Below are positions 36,868 to 46,099 of a DNA stretch of 51,977 nucleotides, in pieces. The number at the start of each line of letters is the position of its first letter. Position 1 is the stretch's first letter. The position numbers and the translations under genes were made by a program. The DNA is from Pseudomonadota bacterium (GTDB lineage: Bacteria; Pseudomonadota; Gammaproteobacteria; Burkholderiales; Burkholderiaceae_C): contig JAFEEH010000250.1 of assembly GCA_018241185.1 (NCBI GenBank), forward strand, positions 1 to 51,977, read 5' to 3'. The notes under the pieces are model-generated. The model was not told the DNA's origin. It saw only the letters and a program-made list of their open reading frames with translations, and made no database searches.

Positions 36868-38163
36868 CTACATCTGCTTGGGCAGCCAGGTCACGAGCGC
36901 CGGGAAGAAGTAGATGATCAGCACGGCGGCGATCATCAGCAGGAACATCGGCGTCGTGACGCGCGCGATGTAGAGCAGGTCCTTGCCCGTCATGCCCTGC
37001 AGCACGAAGAGGTTGAAGCCCACGGGCGGCGTGATCTGCGCCATCTCGACCACGATCACGATGAAGATGCCGAACCAGATGGGGTCGATGCCGGCGGCCG
37101 TCACCGTGGGCATGATGACGCCCATGGTCAGCACCACCATCGAGATGCCGTCGAGGAAGCAGCCCAGCACGACGTAGAACACGGCGAGCATCGCCACCAG
37201 CTGGAACTTCGACAGCCCCAGCGAGCCGATCCACTCCGCCAGGTGGCGCGGCAGGCCGATGTAGCCCATGGCGAGCGTGAGGAATGCGGCGCCGGCGAGG
37301 ATCAGTGCCATCATGCAGTACAGGCGCGTGGCGCCGAGCAGCGAGTCCTTGAAGGTCTTCCAGTTCAGCGAGCCCTGCGCCGCCGAGATGACCAGCGCGC
37401 CCACCACGCCGACGGCCGCTGCCTCGGTGGCCGTGGCGATGCCGGCGTAGATCGAGCCCAGCACCGCCAGGATGAGCAGCGTGACGGGGATCAGGCTGCG
37501 CGAGGCGGCGAGCTTCTGCATGAAGCTCATGCGCGCATCGGCCGGCGGCACCTTGTCGGGGTTCATGAGCGCCCACAACCCGATGTAGCCCGAGAACAGC
37601 ACCGCGAGCAGGATGCCCGGGATCACGCCTGCGATGAACAGCCGCGCGATCGACACGTCGGCCGCGACGCCGTAGACGATCATGATGATCGAGGGCGGGA
37701 TCAGCAGGCCCAGCGTGCCGGCGCCGGCCAGGGTGCCGATGACCATGTCCTGCGGGTAGCCGCGCTTGCCCAGCTCGGGCAGCGTCATCTTGCCGATGGT
37801 GGCGCAGGTGGCGGCGCTGGAGCCCGACACCGCCGCGAAGATGGCGCAGCCGACCACATTGGTGTGCAGCAGCCGGCCGGGCAGGCGCTGCATCCAGGGG
37901 GCCAGGCCGCTGAACATGTCCTGCGACAACCGCGTGCGAAAGAGGATCTCGCCCATCCACACGAACAGCGGCAGAGCCGTGAGCGTCCAGCCCGAGGCCG
38001 AGCCCCAGATCGTCACCGCCATGGCGTCGCCCGCGGGCCGTGACGAGAACAACTCCATCGCGATCCAGGCGACGCCCGAAAGCGTGAGACCGATCCACAC
38101 CCCGCTGCCGAGGATCAGGAACAGCGAGAGGATGAGGAGGCCGGCAATGGCGATGTCACTCAT
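36868..38163 (-). CDS. TRAP transporter large permease (DctM), second system
   Basis: The 431-residue membrane protein has the regular DctM length and about twelve helices, with GSGVWIGLTLSGVAW, PLFVWMGEILFRTRLSQDMF, AAVSGSSAATCATIGKM, PELGKRGYPQDMVIGTLAGAGTLG and ITPPVGFNLFVLQGMTGKD. It is the ion-coupled transport subunit for an organic acid. It overlaps the small subunit gene by 8 bases. With dctQ and dctP it forms a conventional operon transcribed P-Q-M, unlike the first TRAP system in the window. Confidence 0.92.
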   Translation of the reverse strand: MSDIAIAGLLILSLFLILGSGVWIGLTLSGVAWIAMELFSSRPAGDAMAVTIWGSASGWTLTALPLFVWMGEILFRTRLSQDMFSGLAPWMQRLPGRLLHTNVVGCAIFAAVSGSSAATCATIGKMTLPELGKRGYPQDMVIGTLAGAGTLGLLIPPSIIMIVYGVAADVSIARLFIAGVIPGILLAVLFSGYIGLWALMNPDKVPPADARMSFMQKLAASRSLIPVTLLILAVLGSIYAGIATATEAAAVGVVGALVISAAQGSLNWKTFKDSLLGATRLYCMMALILAGAAFLTLAMGYIGLPRHLAEWIGSLGLSKFQLVAMLAVFYVVLGCFLDGISMVVLTMGVIMPTVTAAGIDPIWFGIFIVIVVEMAQITPPVGFNLFVLQGMTGKDLLYIARVTTPMFLLMIAAVLIIYFFPALVTWLPKQM

Positions 38164-38668
38164 GGCGCAACATCTCCCCGTCGGCCGCCGGCGCGCGGCC
38201 GTTCCATTCGATGAAGAACTCGTCGATGGCCGCGATGGCGAAGACCACCGCGCCCACGGCCATGCTCAGCTGCGGAATCCACAGCGGCGTGGCGTCGTTG
38301 GAGGTGGACATGTCGTTGAACTCGTGCGACTGCAGCACCAGCCGCACCGCATAGACCGCAAAGAGGATGGCCAGCGCGGCGCCCGCGCCCATGGCCCAGC
38401 GCTCCAGCCAGCGGCGTGGCGTCGCGCCCAGCGCGTTGAGCACCAGCGTCACCCGGATGTGCTCGCCCTTCTTCAGGGTGTGGGCCAGCGCCATGAAGCC
38501 GGTGCCGGCCATCATGTAGCCGGCGTAGGCGTCGATGCCCGGCACGTTGAAATGCAGCTGCCGCCCGAGAATGGACGTCAGCACCATGGCCAGCAGGCCG
38601 ACCATGAAAAGCGCCGCCAGGGCGGCGGCGCTGTCGTAGAGGAAATCGAGGGCTTTGCGCATGGGCAT
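38156..38668 (-). CDS. TRAP transporter small permease (DctQ), second system
   Basis: The 170-residue protein has four helices in the DctQ pattern (ALDFLYDSAAALAALFMVGL, YMMAGTGFMALAHTLKKGEH, RWAMGAGAALAILFAVYAV, PQLSMAVGAVVFAIAAIDEF). The conserved KKGEHIRVTL follows helix two. Starts at 38668 (MPMRKALD) or 38662 (MRKALD) are both plausible; no clear ribosome site separates them. It lies about 40 bases after the binding-protein gene and overlaps dctM by 8. Confidence 0.88.
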   Translation of the reverse strand: MPMRKALDFLYDSAAALAALFMVGLLAMVLTSILGRQLHFNVPGIDAYAGYMMAGTGFMALAHTLKKGEHIRVTLVLNALGATPRRWLERWAMGAGAALAILFAVYAVRLVLQSHEFNDMSTSNDATPLWIPQLSMAVGAVVFAIAAIDEFFIEWNGRAPAADGEMLRHE

Positions 38669-38710
38669 GTCGCATCGAGAAGGCCCGGGCACATGCCCGG
38701 GCCACGGGGA

Positions 38711-39679
38711 TCACATCTTCTTGTAGGCGTCCAGAACGGCCTGGCCTTCGGGGCCGGCCTTCTCGGTCCACTCCTTGATCATGGTGTCGCCGACCTTCTT
38801 CATGTCGGCCTTGAGCTGGGCCGAAGGCACGTGGACCGTCATGCCGTTCTTCTTGAGCAGCTCGAGGTACTCGAGATTCTTCTTCTTCGACAGTTCCCAG
38901 CCGCGCTTTTCGGCCTCGTCGCCGGCCTTTAGCAGTGCGTCCTGCGTCGGCTTGTCGAGCGCGTCGAAGGCTTTCTTGTTCACCAGCACGGCGTTCTTGG
39001 GCAGCCAGGCCTGGGTGTCGTAGAAGTTCTTGATGTACTCGTAGGTCTTGGTGTCGTAGCCCGTCGAACCCGAGGACATGTACGACTCGATGACGCCGGT
39101 GGCCATGGCCTGCGAGAGCTCGGCCTGCTGCACGGTGACGGGCTGCGCGCCCACCAGTTCGCCGATGCGGGCCGTGGCCGGGCTGTAGGCGCGCCACTTG
39201 ATGCCCTTGAGGTCGGCGGCCGAGTTGATGGTCTTGTTGACGAAGATGCCCTGGGGCGGCCAGGCGACGGTGTAGAGCAGCATGATGCCCTGCTCGGCCA
39301 GCTTCTTGGACAGCACCGGCTTCTGGGCCTGGTAGAGCTTCCAGGCGGCGTCATAGCTGTCGGCCAGGAAGGGGATGCCGTCTGCGCCGAAGACCTGCCA
39401 TTCGTTCTGGAAGTTCACCAGCAGGATCTCGCCCATTTGCGCCTGCCCACCCTGGACGGCGCGCTTGATCTCGGGCGCCTTGAACAGCGAGGCGTTCGAA
39501 TGCACCGTGATCTTGAGCTTGCCGCCGGTGGCCTTGTCCACATCGGCCGCGAACTGGCTGATGTTCTCGGTGTGGAAGTTGGTGGGGGGGTAGGCAGTGG
39601 GCAGGTCCCACTTGGTCTGGGCGAAGGCGCTGGCACCGACCGTGAGCGCGGCCATTGCGAGACCGAACTTGTGAATCAT
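38711..39679 (-). CDS. TRAP transporter substrate-binding protein (DctP), second system
   Basis: The 322-residue protein has a Sec signal (IHKFGLAMAALTVGASAFAQ) and a DctP fold: KWDLPTAYPPTNFHTENI, GGKLKITVHSNASLFKAPEI, then KGIKWRAYSPATARIGELVG with the conserved arginine. AGGAGAGAG lies 3 bases before the ATG, which decides the start against a longer frame. It is the first gene of the dctPQM operon. The substrate is unknown; a C4- or C6-acid is likely from the family. Confidence 0.9.
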   Translation of the reverse strand: MIHKFGLAMAALTVGASAFAQTKWDLPTAYPPTNFHTENISQFAADVDKATGGKLKITVHSNASLFKAPEIKRAVQGGQAQMGEILLVNFQNEWQVFGADGIPFLADSYDAAWKLYQAQKPVLSKKLAEQGIMLLYTVAWPPQGIFVNKTINSAADLKGIKWRAYSPATARIGELVGAQPVTVQQAELSQAMATGVIESYMSSGSTGYDTKTYEYIKNFYDTQAWLPKNAVLVNKKAFDALDKPTQDALLKAGDEAEKRGWELSKKKNLEYLELLKKNGMTVHVPSAQLKADMKKVGDTMIKEWTEKAGPEGQAVLDAYKKM

Positions 39680-39780
39680 CGACTCTCTCCTGAACAGGGA
39701 AGTGAAAAGCGAGAGCGAGGATACGTGCAAATATCGGGCCACGGCTGGGGCATTTCCCGGACGACCGTGCATTGGCGCAC

Positions 39781-39807
39781 AAGAAGGAAAGCCGCCCGTG
39801 GGCGGCT
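39781..39807 (-). terminator. Candidate terminator after the helix-hairpin-helix gene
   Basis: GCCGCCC and GGGCGGC form a perfect 7-base stem with a two-base loop (39791-39806), extended by one A-T pair, followed on the minus strand by TTTCCTTCTT. It lies 21 bases past the stop of the ComEA-like gene. The tight loop makes it a moderate candidate. Confidence 0.55.
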
Positions 39808-39827
39808 CCTGGATGGCTCGGTCGGAA

Positions 39828-40154
39828 TCAGTGGGCGGGCTTCCTGGCGGTTGGCGATTTCTTTGCCGGCGACCCTTCGGCTGCTCCGTCGAGGGGCTTT
39901 CCGTTGACCGTGAGCCCCGCGGCGGAGAGTTTGGCCGCCGATTTCTGCTTCACGCCCTTCACGCGGGCCATGAAGTCGGCCCAGTCCTTGAATTCGGCTT
40001 GCTGGCGCGCGTCGACGATGCGCTTGGACAGGGCCGGGCCGACGCCTGGGAGCCCGTCGAAGTCGGCGACGGAGCCCTTGTTGATTTCGACGGCAGCGGA
40101 TGCGGCCATCGACAGGGCGACGAGCGCCAGCGAGGCCAGGACTTTCTTGAACAT
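39828..40154 (-). CDS. Exported ComEA-like helix-hairpin-helix protein
   Basis: The 108-residue protein has a Sec signal (FKKVLASLALVALSMAASA) followed by a double helix-hairpin-helix domain (about 22-75; VEINKGSVADFDGLPGVGPA, KRIVDARQQ, WADFMARVKGVKQKSAAKL) as in ComEA, which binds DNA during uptake. The C-terminus (80-108) is Lys/Pro/Ala-rich. GGGAG lies 5 bases before the ATG. No other competence gene is near. Short ComEA-like proteins are common in this order and may bind DNA in the periplasm. Confidence 0.85.
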   Translation of the reverse strand: MFKKVLASLALVALSMAASAAVEINKGSVADFDGLPGVGPALSKRIVDARQQAEFKDWADFMARVKGVKQKSAAKLSAAGLTVNGKPLDGAAEGSPAKKSPTARKPAH

Positions 40155-40241
40155 GATGACTCCCTGTGTGTTGGTTGACCATGCGCGTCGATCGCGCAGG
40201 GCCATCATGCAGTCGCCGGATGCCTCAGGCCATCGAGGTGG

Positions 40242-41426
40242 TCATAGTTCCTCCACCCGACGGGGTGGGTAGCTGTCCCAGGCCTGGCAACCCGGGCAGT
40301 GCCAGAAGTACTGGTGCGCCTCGAAGCCGCAGGCCGCGCAGCGGTAGCGCATCAGCGGCCTTGCCGCCTGGTCGAGCGCGCGCTGCACGGGCGGGTGGGT
40401 CAGCGCGTCGTCGGTGAACTGCTCGCCGGCCAGCCAGCGCGAGGCGGCGACCAGCGAGCCTGGCTGCTGCGCGAGGTGTGCCAGATAGCCGTCGCGCGGC
40501 GTCAGCGTCGTGGCCTCGTGGCCCTCGCCGCCGGGTCGCAGCTGTCCGCCGAGCGCGACGATGGCCTCGACCACGTCGATCGATGGCGCCTGGGCGTAGC
40601 GCCGCTGCAGCAAGGCCAGCGCCTCGCCGCTGCGATGGGCGGCAACCGCCGTCTGCTGCAACTGCGCCGCGTAGAGAGGCAGGGCCATCGGTGCCGTATC
40701 CGCCAACGCCATCAAGGTGTCGAAGGCTTCGGCCGCCTGTCCGCTGCGCAGCTGGAGCGCGGCGATGTCGATGGGCGGGCGAGGGGCTTCCGGCGCGAGC
40801 GTCGCGGCTTGGCGCAGCAGGCGCATGGCTTCGTCAAGTGCGCCCTTGGACGCCTGTTCGGACGCCTGTTCGCACAGGTGATGCGCGCGGCGCGTGCTGT
40901 AGCTGGCTTGCTCCGATGCGTCGAGCTTGCTGGCCACGATTTCGGCCTGCGCCCACTCCCGGGAACGTTCGTAGATGGCCAGCAGGGCCAGGCGCGATTC
41001 GTTCTCGTAGCGCGTGCCTTCGAGCTTCTGCAGCGCCGTCTCCGCGCGGTCGAGCAGGCCGGCGCTCAGGAAGTCCTGCGCCAGCGCGTGCTGCGCGCGA
41101 TCGCGGTCGGCGCGGCTCAGATCGCCACGGCCCAGCAGATGTTCGTGCACGCGCACGGCCCGCTGGTACTCGCCGCGCCGGCGGAACAGGTTGCCCAGCG
41201 CGAAGTGCAGTTCCTGCGTGTCGGGGTCGTTCTGCACCGCCTCGATGAAGGCGTCGATGGCCTGGTCCTGCTGCTCGTTGAGCAGGAAGTTGAGGCCGCG
41301 GAAATAGGCCTTGGGCGCCTGGCGGTTCTCGAACCGCAATTGCCGCAGGTCCAGGCGCGACGCGAGCCAGCCCAGCACGAAGGCGACGGGCAGGCCCAGC
41401 AGCAGCCAACTGAAATCAAAGTCCAT
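40242..41426 (-). CDS. lapB: Lipopolysaccharide assembly protein LapB
   Basis: The 394-residue protein has one N-terminal membrane helix (about 5-25, FSWLLLGLPVAFVLGWLAS), a series of TPR repeats (about 40-340; YFRGLNFLLNEQQDQAIDAF, HFALGNLFRRRGEYQRAVRV) and a C-terminal rubredoxin-like metal site, CAACGF ... CPGC. LapB (YciM) controls LpxC turnover and LPS assembly on the cytoplasmic face. It overlaps lapA by 11 bases. The repeated EQASEQAS in the middle marks a small internal duplication. Confidence 0.93.
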   Translation of the reverse strand: MDFDFSWLLLGLPVAFVLGWLASRLDLRQLRFENRQAPKAYFRGLNFLLNEQQDQAIDAFIEAVQNDPDTQELHFALGNLFRRRGEYQRAVRVHEHLLGRGDLSRADRDRAQHALAQDFLSAGLLDRAETALQKLEGTRYENESRLALLAIYERSREWAQAEIVASKLDASEQASYSTRRAHHLCEQASEQASKGALDEAMRLLRQAATLAPEAPRPPIDIAALQLRSGQAAEAFDTLMALADTAPMALPLYAAQLQQTAVAAHRSGEALALLQRRYAQAPSIDVVEAIVALGGQLRPGGEGHEATTLTPRDGYLAHLAQQPGSLVAASRWLAGEQFTDDALTHPPVQRALDQAARPLMRYRCAACGFEAHQYFWHCPGCQAWDSYPPRRVEEL

Positions 41427-41739
41427 GCTGGCGGGCGATCTGGGGTTCCGGGGCGGCACCGGCAGCCGTGCCTTCGGGTCCAGAACCGGTGACGATGACG
41501 GCGGGGGACTGAGGCATCTGGGTGGCGGCCGCACGGCGATGCTTCCACCATCCGGGCAGCATGCCGAGCGCGCCGACGACCATGCCGCCCGCGAAGGCCG
41601 CGAGCACCACCAGCACGAGCGGCGCGCGCCAATACGTCCCGAAGAAGAAATAGACGGTCGCGTCGTGCTGGTTGTTCAGCGCGAAGGCGAAGAGGGTAAA
41701 AAAAATGGCTGCCTTGAGCAGCCACAGGAAGTATTTCAT
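41416..41739 (-). CDS. lapA: LapA family membrane protein (DUF1049)
   Basis: The 107-residue protein has two membrane helices: KYFLWLLKAAIFFTLFAFAL, then LVLVVLAAFAGGMVVGALGM, with the DUF1049 link NNQHDATVYFFFG. The cytoplasmic tail (about 70-107) is Ala/Pro-rich. LapA partners LapB. Its end overlaps the lapB start by 11 bases, so translation is coupled. It follows ihfB by 42 bases. Confidence 0.9.
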   Translation of the reverse strand: MKYFLWLLKAAIFFTLFAFALNNQHDATVYFFFGTYWRAPLVLVVLAAFAGGMVVGALGMLPGWWKHRRAAATQMPQSPAVIVTGSGPEGTAAGAAPEPQIARQHGL

Positions 41740-41781
41740 CGGTGTCCCGTGAGCCCGGGACCGATTCTACGGAGCCGGGTA

Positions 41782-42108
41782 TCAGGCCCTCTCGCGCCGG
41801 CGCTGCGCCTCGGCCTCGAGTTCGGCGCTGCGCGCATCGACGGCCTCGCGCAGGGCCTTGCCCGGCTTGAAGTGCGGCACCCGCTTCTCGGGGATCTGCA
41901 CGCTCTCGCCCGAGCGCGGATTGCGTCCGATGCGCGGCGGCCGGCGGCTGACCGAGAAGCTTCCGAAGCCACGGATCTCGATGCGATGGCCGCGCACCAG
42001 CGCGTCGCTCATGGCGTCGAGGATGGTCTTGACGGCGTACTCGGCGTCGCGATGCGTCAGTTGCGCGAAGCGGGCGGCGAGTTCTTCAACCAGGTCGGAG
42101 CGTGTCAT
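41782..42108 (-). CDS. ihfB: Integration host factor beta subunit
   Basis: The 108-residue DNA-bending protein has the HU/IHF fold: [39 protein letters not shown] split around the dimer core, then the DNA-inserting arm [12 protein letters not shown] with its proline. The C-terminal extension (about 95-108) is Glu/Arg-rich and longer than in E. coli. With IhfA it bends DNA at promoters and recombination sites. Position after rpsA matches many proteobacteria. The start gives the exact family N-terminus. Confidence 0.95.
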   Translation of the reverse strand: MTRSDLVEELAARFAQLTHRDAEYAVKTILDAMSDALVRGHRIEIRGFGSFSVSRRPPRIGRNPRSGESVQIPEKRVPHFKPGKALREAVDARSAELEAEAQRRRERA

Positions 42109-42122
42109 GGGTCGGCAGATGG

Positions 42123-42150
42123 AAACACGGCGAGGCAAGCCTCGCCGTGT
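42123..42150 (-). terminator. Hairpin between rpsA and ihfB
   Basis: ACACGGCGAGGC and GCCTCGCCGTGT are perfect 12-base arms with a two-base centre (42125-42150), followed on the minus strand by TTCC. The T-run is short, so it may only partly stop rpsA transcripts, or protect their 3' ends, while letting some read into ihfB. Confidence 0.55.
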
Positions 42151-42171
42151 CCGGGTACCGCGGGTGGCGGC

Positions 42172-43857
42172 TTACTTGTCGCTGTTGTCCAGCTTGGCGC
42201 GCAGCAAGGCGCCCAGGCTGGTCGTGCCGGCGTTCTCACGGGCCGACTGCTGGCTCAGGCTGGCCATGGCTTCCTGCTGGTCGACCATGTCCTTCTGCTT
42301 GATCGACAGCTGGATGTTGCGGGTCTTGCGATCCACATTCACCACCACGGCCGTGACCTCGTCGCCTTCCTTGAGCACGTTGCGGGCATCTTCCACGCGG
42401 TCGCGGGAGATTTCCGACGCACGCAGGTAGCCGACCACGTCGTTGCCCAGGTCGATCTCGGCGCCGCGCGGGTCCACGGTCTTGACCTTGCCGGTCACGA
42501 TCTGGCCCTTGTCGTTCACCGTCGTGAAGGTGGTGAACGGGTCGCCGTCGAGCTGCTTGATGCCCAGGCTGATGCGCTCGCGGTCGACGTCGACGGCCAG
42601 CACGATCGCTTCGACTTCCTGGCCCTTCTTGTAGTTGCGAACGGCGGTCTCGCCGGCTTCGTTCCACGAGAGGTCGGACAGGTGCACCAGGCCGTCGATG
42701 CCGGCCGCCAGGCCGACGAACACGCCGAAGTCGGTGATCGACTTGATCGGGCCCTTGACGCGGTCGCCGCGCTTGGTGTTCTGCGCGAATTCCTGCCAGG
42801 GGTTGGCCTTGCACTGCTTCATGCCCAGGCTGATGCGGCGCTTGTCTTCGTCGATCTCGAGGACCATGACTTCGACTTCGTCACCCAGCGACACGATCTT
42901 GTTCGGCGCGATGTTCTTGTTGGTCCAGTCCATTTCGGAGACGTGGACCAGGCCCTCGATGCCCGGCTCGAGTTCGACGAACGCGCCGTAGTCGGCGATG
43001 TTCGTGACCTTGCCGAACAGGCGCGTGCCCTGCGGGTAGCGGCGCGAAACGCCCATCCACGGGTCGTCGCCCATCTGCTTGAGACCCAGCGACACGCGGT
43101 TCTTCTCGGTGTCGAACTTGAGGATCTTGGCGGTGATTTCCTGGCCGGCCTGAACGACTTCGCTCGGGTGGCGGACACGGCGCCAGGCCATGTCGGTGAT
43201 GTGCAGCAGGCCGTCGATGCCGCCGAGGTCGACGAACGCACCGTATTCGGTGATGTTCTTGACCACGCCACGGACCACGGCGCCTTCCTTGAGCGTTTCC
43301 ATCAGCTTGGCGCGTTCTTCGCCCATGCTGGCTTCGACCACAGCGCGGCGCGACAGCACGACGTTGTTGCGCTTGCGGTCGAGCTTGATGACCTTGAATT
43401 CGAGGGTCTTGTTCTCGAAGGGGGTCAGGTCCTTGATCGGACGCGTGTCGATCAGCGAACCCGGCAGGAAGGCGCGGATGCCGTTGACCAGCACCGTGAG
43501 GCCGCCCTTGACCTTGCCGCTGGTGGTGCCGGTGACGAATTCGCCGGATTCCAGGGCCTTCTCGAGCGCCAGCCACGAAGCGAGGCGCTTGGCGGTGTCA
43601 CGCGAGAGGATCGTGTCGCCGTAGCCGTTCTCGACGGAGCCGATGGCCACCGACACGAAATCGCCGGCTTGCACTTCGAGTTCGCCCTTGTCGTTCTTGA
43701 ACTCTTCGATCGGCACGTAGGCTTCGGACTTCAGGCCGGCATTGACCACCACGTGGTTGTGCTCGACACGCACCACCTCGGCGGTGATGACCTCGCCTGC
43801 GCGCATCTCGGAACGCTGGAGGGACTCTTCGAAGAGAGCGGCAAAAGATTCAGACAT
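42172..43857 (-). CDS. rpsA: 30S ribosomal protein S1
   Basis: The 561-residue protein contains six S1 RNA-binding domains. The first two bind the ribosome ([40 protein letters not shown]) and the last four bind mRNA, each with a G-x-I/V-x2-I-x-D/E-Y/F-G-x-F-V motif such as [21 protein letters not shown]1 recruits mRNA for initiation. The start MSESFAALF is preceded by AGGAAAC. It follows cmk after a 218-base leader with several hairpins, as in many proteobacteria. Confidence 0.97.
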   Translation of the reverse strand: MSESFAALFEESLQRSEMRAGEVITAEVVRVEHNHVVVNAGLKSEAYVPIEEFKNDKGELEVQAGDFVSVAIGSVENGYGDTILSRDTAKRLASWLALEKALESGEFVTGTTSGKVKGGLTVLVNGIRAFLPGSLIDTRPIKDLTPFENKTLEFKVIKLDRKRNNVVLSRRAVVEASMGEERAKLMETLKEGAVVRGVVKNITEYGAFVDLGGIDGLLHITDMAWRRVRHPSEVVQAGQEITAKILKFDTEKNRVSLGLKQMGDDPWMGVSRRYPQGTRLFGKVTNIADYGAFVELEPGIEGLVHVSEMDWTNKNIAPNKIVSLGDEVEVMVLEIDEDKRRISLGMKQCKANPWQEFAQNTKRGDRVKGPIKSITDFGVFVGLAAGIDGLVHLSDLSWNEAGETAVRNYKKGQEVEAIVLAVDVDRERISLGIKQLDGDPFTTFTTVNDKGQIVTGKVKTVDPRGAEIDLGNDVVGYLRASEISRDRVEDARNVLKEGDEVTAVVVNVDRKTRNIQLSIKQKDMVDQQEAMASLSQQSARENAGTTSLGALLRAKLDNSDK

Positions 43858-44075
43858 TGAGTTTCCTGTTCCGTCCACCCAGGTTTCCAGCCGCCCATGC
43901 AAGATCGCTTGCGGCTGTTTCTAAGACTGGAGACGGCGGTTTGGGCCACATGGCAGTGACCCCGGTTGGGGTTGAACAACCAGCAGGCCGGTGCGCTGGC
44001 GCGCGAGGAGAACCTGCTGGACCAAGGACCGCCCGGCAGATGTTGTGCCGGAGGCCCGAGCCTTCAACACCTGCC
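43858..44075 (-). promoter_or_regulatory. Structured leader between cmk and rpsA
   Basis: This 218-base stretch has no gene. Close to the rpsA start CAGCCGC and GCGGCTG (43888-43917) enclose a smaller hairpin GCAAG-4-CTTGC. Further upstream CCCC-4-GGGG and CCGGCA-7-TGCCGG occur. In E. coli the rpsA leader is structured and is the target of S1 autoregulation; the same role is inferred here. A promoter for rpsA should also lie in this stretch but no clear -35/-10 pair was found. Confidence 0.45.
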
Positions 44076-46097
44076 TCAGCGGGCGTCGAAAGGCTGCACC
44101 TGCCGCCACCAGGCCAGGACCTGATCCACCGATTGCTCGATGCTCTGGTCGGAGTTGTCCAGGAGGCGGGCGTCTTCGGCGGGCTTCAGCGGCGCGACGC
44201 TGCGGGACGAATCCCTCGCATCACGCGCTTCCAGGTCGGCGCGAAGACTGTCGAGTGTAACCGAAATCCCCTTTGAAATCAACTGCTTATGCCGGCGCTC
44301 GGCACGGTGCGCGGCACTGGCCGTGAGGTAGACCTTCAAGGGGGCGTCGGGGAAGATGACGGTGCCCATGTCGCGCCCGTCCGCCACCAGGCCCGGCAGC
44401 CGGCGGAAGGACAGCTGCAGATCGCGCAGGGCCTCGCGCACCGCCGGCAGCGCCGACACGCGCGACGCGTCCATGCCCGCCGCCTCGGTGCGGATCGCGT
44501 CGGTGATGTCCTCTCCGGCCAGCAGCACCTGCCCGGCGTCGAAGCGCAGGACCAGACCGCGGGCGAGGTCGGCGACCCGGGCTTCGTCGGCGGAATCGGC
44601 TTCCAGCCCCGCACGCCGCATGGCCAGGCCTGCGACCCGGTAGAGCGCGCCGGAGTCGAGGTAGTGATAACCGAGCCGGCGCGCGATCTCGGCCGCGAGC
44701 GTGCCTTTGCCGGACGCGGTGGGTCCGTCCACGCAGATCACCGGCACCTCGGCCGGCTGGACCACCGAGAACAGCACCTCGAAGTAGTCCGGGAAGGTCT
44801 TGCCGACGCATTTCGGGTCGAGGATGCGCACCGGCAGCCGGTCCGGATTGAAGGCCGCGAGTGAGAAGCACATGGCGACCCGGTGGTCGTCGTAGGTGTG
44901 GATGCTGGCACGCCGCCAGTGGCCGTGGGGCAGCGGTTCGATGCGGATGAAGTCCGGGCCGGCCTCGACGGTGGCGCCGAGTTGTCGCAGTTCGGCCGCC
45001 ATGGCATCGATGCGGTCGGTCTCCTTCACGCGCCAACTGGCGATGTTGCGCAGCGTGCTGGGACCGTCGGCGTACAGCGCCATGACGGCGAGCGTCATCG
45101 CGGCGTCGGGGATGTGGTTGGCGTCGATGTCGATGGCGCGCAGCGGCCAGGCGCCGCGCTCGATCTGCAGCCAGTTGGGACCGCTGGTGACCTGCGCGCC
45201 CATCTGCCGTGCGGCATCGACGAAGCGGATGTCGCCCTGGATGGAGTCGGCGCCCACGCCTTCGATCTTCAGGCCATTTTGGCCTGCAGCGCCCGCCGCT
45301 ATTGCGCCGAGCGCTATGAAATAGCTAGCAGAGGAGGCATCCGCCTCCACGTGGATGTCGCCGGGTGACCGGTACTGCGCGCCCGCCGGGATGACGAAGC
45401 GCGACCAGCCGTCGCGCTGGACGTCGATGCCGAATCGTGCGAGCAGGTTGAGCGTGATCTCGATGTACGGCTTGGAGATCAGCTCGCCGATGACGTCGAT
45501 GGTGATGGCGCGTGAGGCCGCAGCCAGGGGCAGCGCGAGCAGAAGCGCCGTGAGGAACTGGCTCGAAACGTCGCCGCGCACGCGGATCGGCGCATCCAAC
45601 TGCAGCGCCGAGGCGGCAACGGGCCGGATACGCAGCGGCGGGTAGCCAGGATTGCCGAGGTATTCGACCTGGCAACCCAGTTGCACCAGCGCGTCGACCA
45701 GATCGCCGATCGGGCGCTCGTGCATGCGCGGCACGCCACGCAGCTCGAAGTCGCCGCCCAGCAGGGCGAGCGCCGCGGTGAGCGGGCGCATGGCCGTGCC
45801 GGCATTGCCGAGGAAGAGCGACAGGGCGCGCTGGCGGACGTCATCGCCCAGGCGGCCGCCGAGGCCCTGGATGCGCAGCACGCCCGCGTCTCGGTGCAGA
45901 CCGCAGCCGAGCGTCGCCAGCGCGTCGAGCATCACGCGCGTGTCGTCCGAGTCGAGCAGGTCATGGACGGTGGTGGTGCCGTGCGCCAGGGCGGCCAGCA
46001 GGAGCACGCGGTTGGAAATGCTCTTGGAGCCCGGCAGGCGGACCGTGCCGCCGGCCGCCACGAGCGGCGGGACGTCGAGGAAAGCGGTGGCGTACAT
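44076..46097 (-). CDS. aroA-cmk: Fused EPSP synthase / cytidylate kinase (AroA-Cmk)
   Basis: One uninterrupted frame of 673 residues encodes EPSP synthase (about 1-448; [10 protein letters not shown] with Lys25, [22 protein letters not shown]) and CMP kinase (about 452-673; Walker [10 protein letters not shown] at 458-466, [19 protein letters not shown]). The link between them, [15 protein letters not shown], is only a few residues. AroA makes 5-enolpyruvylshikimate-3-phosphate for aromatic amino acids; Cmk phosphorylates CMP/dCMP. It starts 2 bases after tyrA. Residues 257-276 are encoded by a copy of the dispersed repeat, with two ATA codons otherwise rare here. Confidence 0.94.
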   Translation of the reverse strand: MYATAFLDVPPLVAAGGTVRLPGSKSISNRVLLLAALAHGTTTVHDLLDSDDTRVMLDALATLGCGLHRDAGVLRIQGLGGRLGDDVRQRALSLFLGNAGTAMRPLTAALALLGGDFELRGVPRMHERPIGDLVDALVQLGCQVEYLGNPGYPPLRIRPVAASALQLDAPIRVRGDVSSQFLTALLLALPLAAASRAITIDVIGELISKPYIEITLNLLARFGIDVQRDGWSRFVIPAGAQYRSPGDIHVEADASSASYFIALGAIAAGAAGQNGLKIEGVGADSIQGDIRFVDAARQMGAQVTSGPNWLQIERGAWPLRAIDIDANHIPDAAMTLAVMALYADGPSTLRNIASWRVKETDRIDAMAAELRQLGATVEAGPDFIRIEPLPHGHWRRASIHTYDDHRVAMCFSLAAFNPDRLPVRILDPKCVGKTFPDYFEVLFSVVQPAEVPVICVDGPTASGKGTLAAEIARRLGYHYLDSGALYRVAGLAMRRAGLEADSADEARVADLARGLVLRFDAGQVLLAGEDITDAIRTEAAGMDASRVSALPAVREALRDLQLSFRRLPGLVADGRDMGTVIFPDAPLKVYLTASAAHRAERRHKQLISKGISVTLDSLRADLEARDARDSSRSVAPLKPAEDARLLDNSDQSIEQSVDQVLAWWRQVQPFDAR
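45270..45329 (-). repeat. Dispersed GCTAT-ATAGC repeat inside aroA, in frame
   Basis: On the minus strand it reads GCTAGCTATTTCATAGC, then GGCGCA, GCGGCGGGCG, CTGCAGGCC and TGGCCTG. It matches copy 1 at about 45 of 60 positions without gaps. It encodes AroA residues 257-276 (Ala-Ser-Tyr-Phe-Ile-Ala-Leu-Gly ...). CAGGCCA-3-TGGCCTG forms the second palindrome. The phase is the same as in the coxG copy. Confidence 0.75.
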
Positions 46098-46099
46098 CG

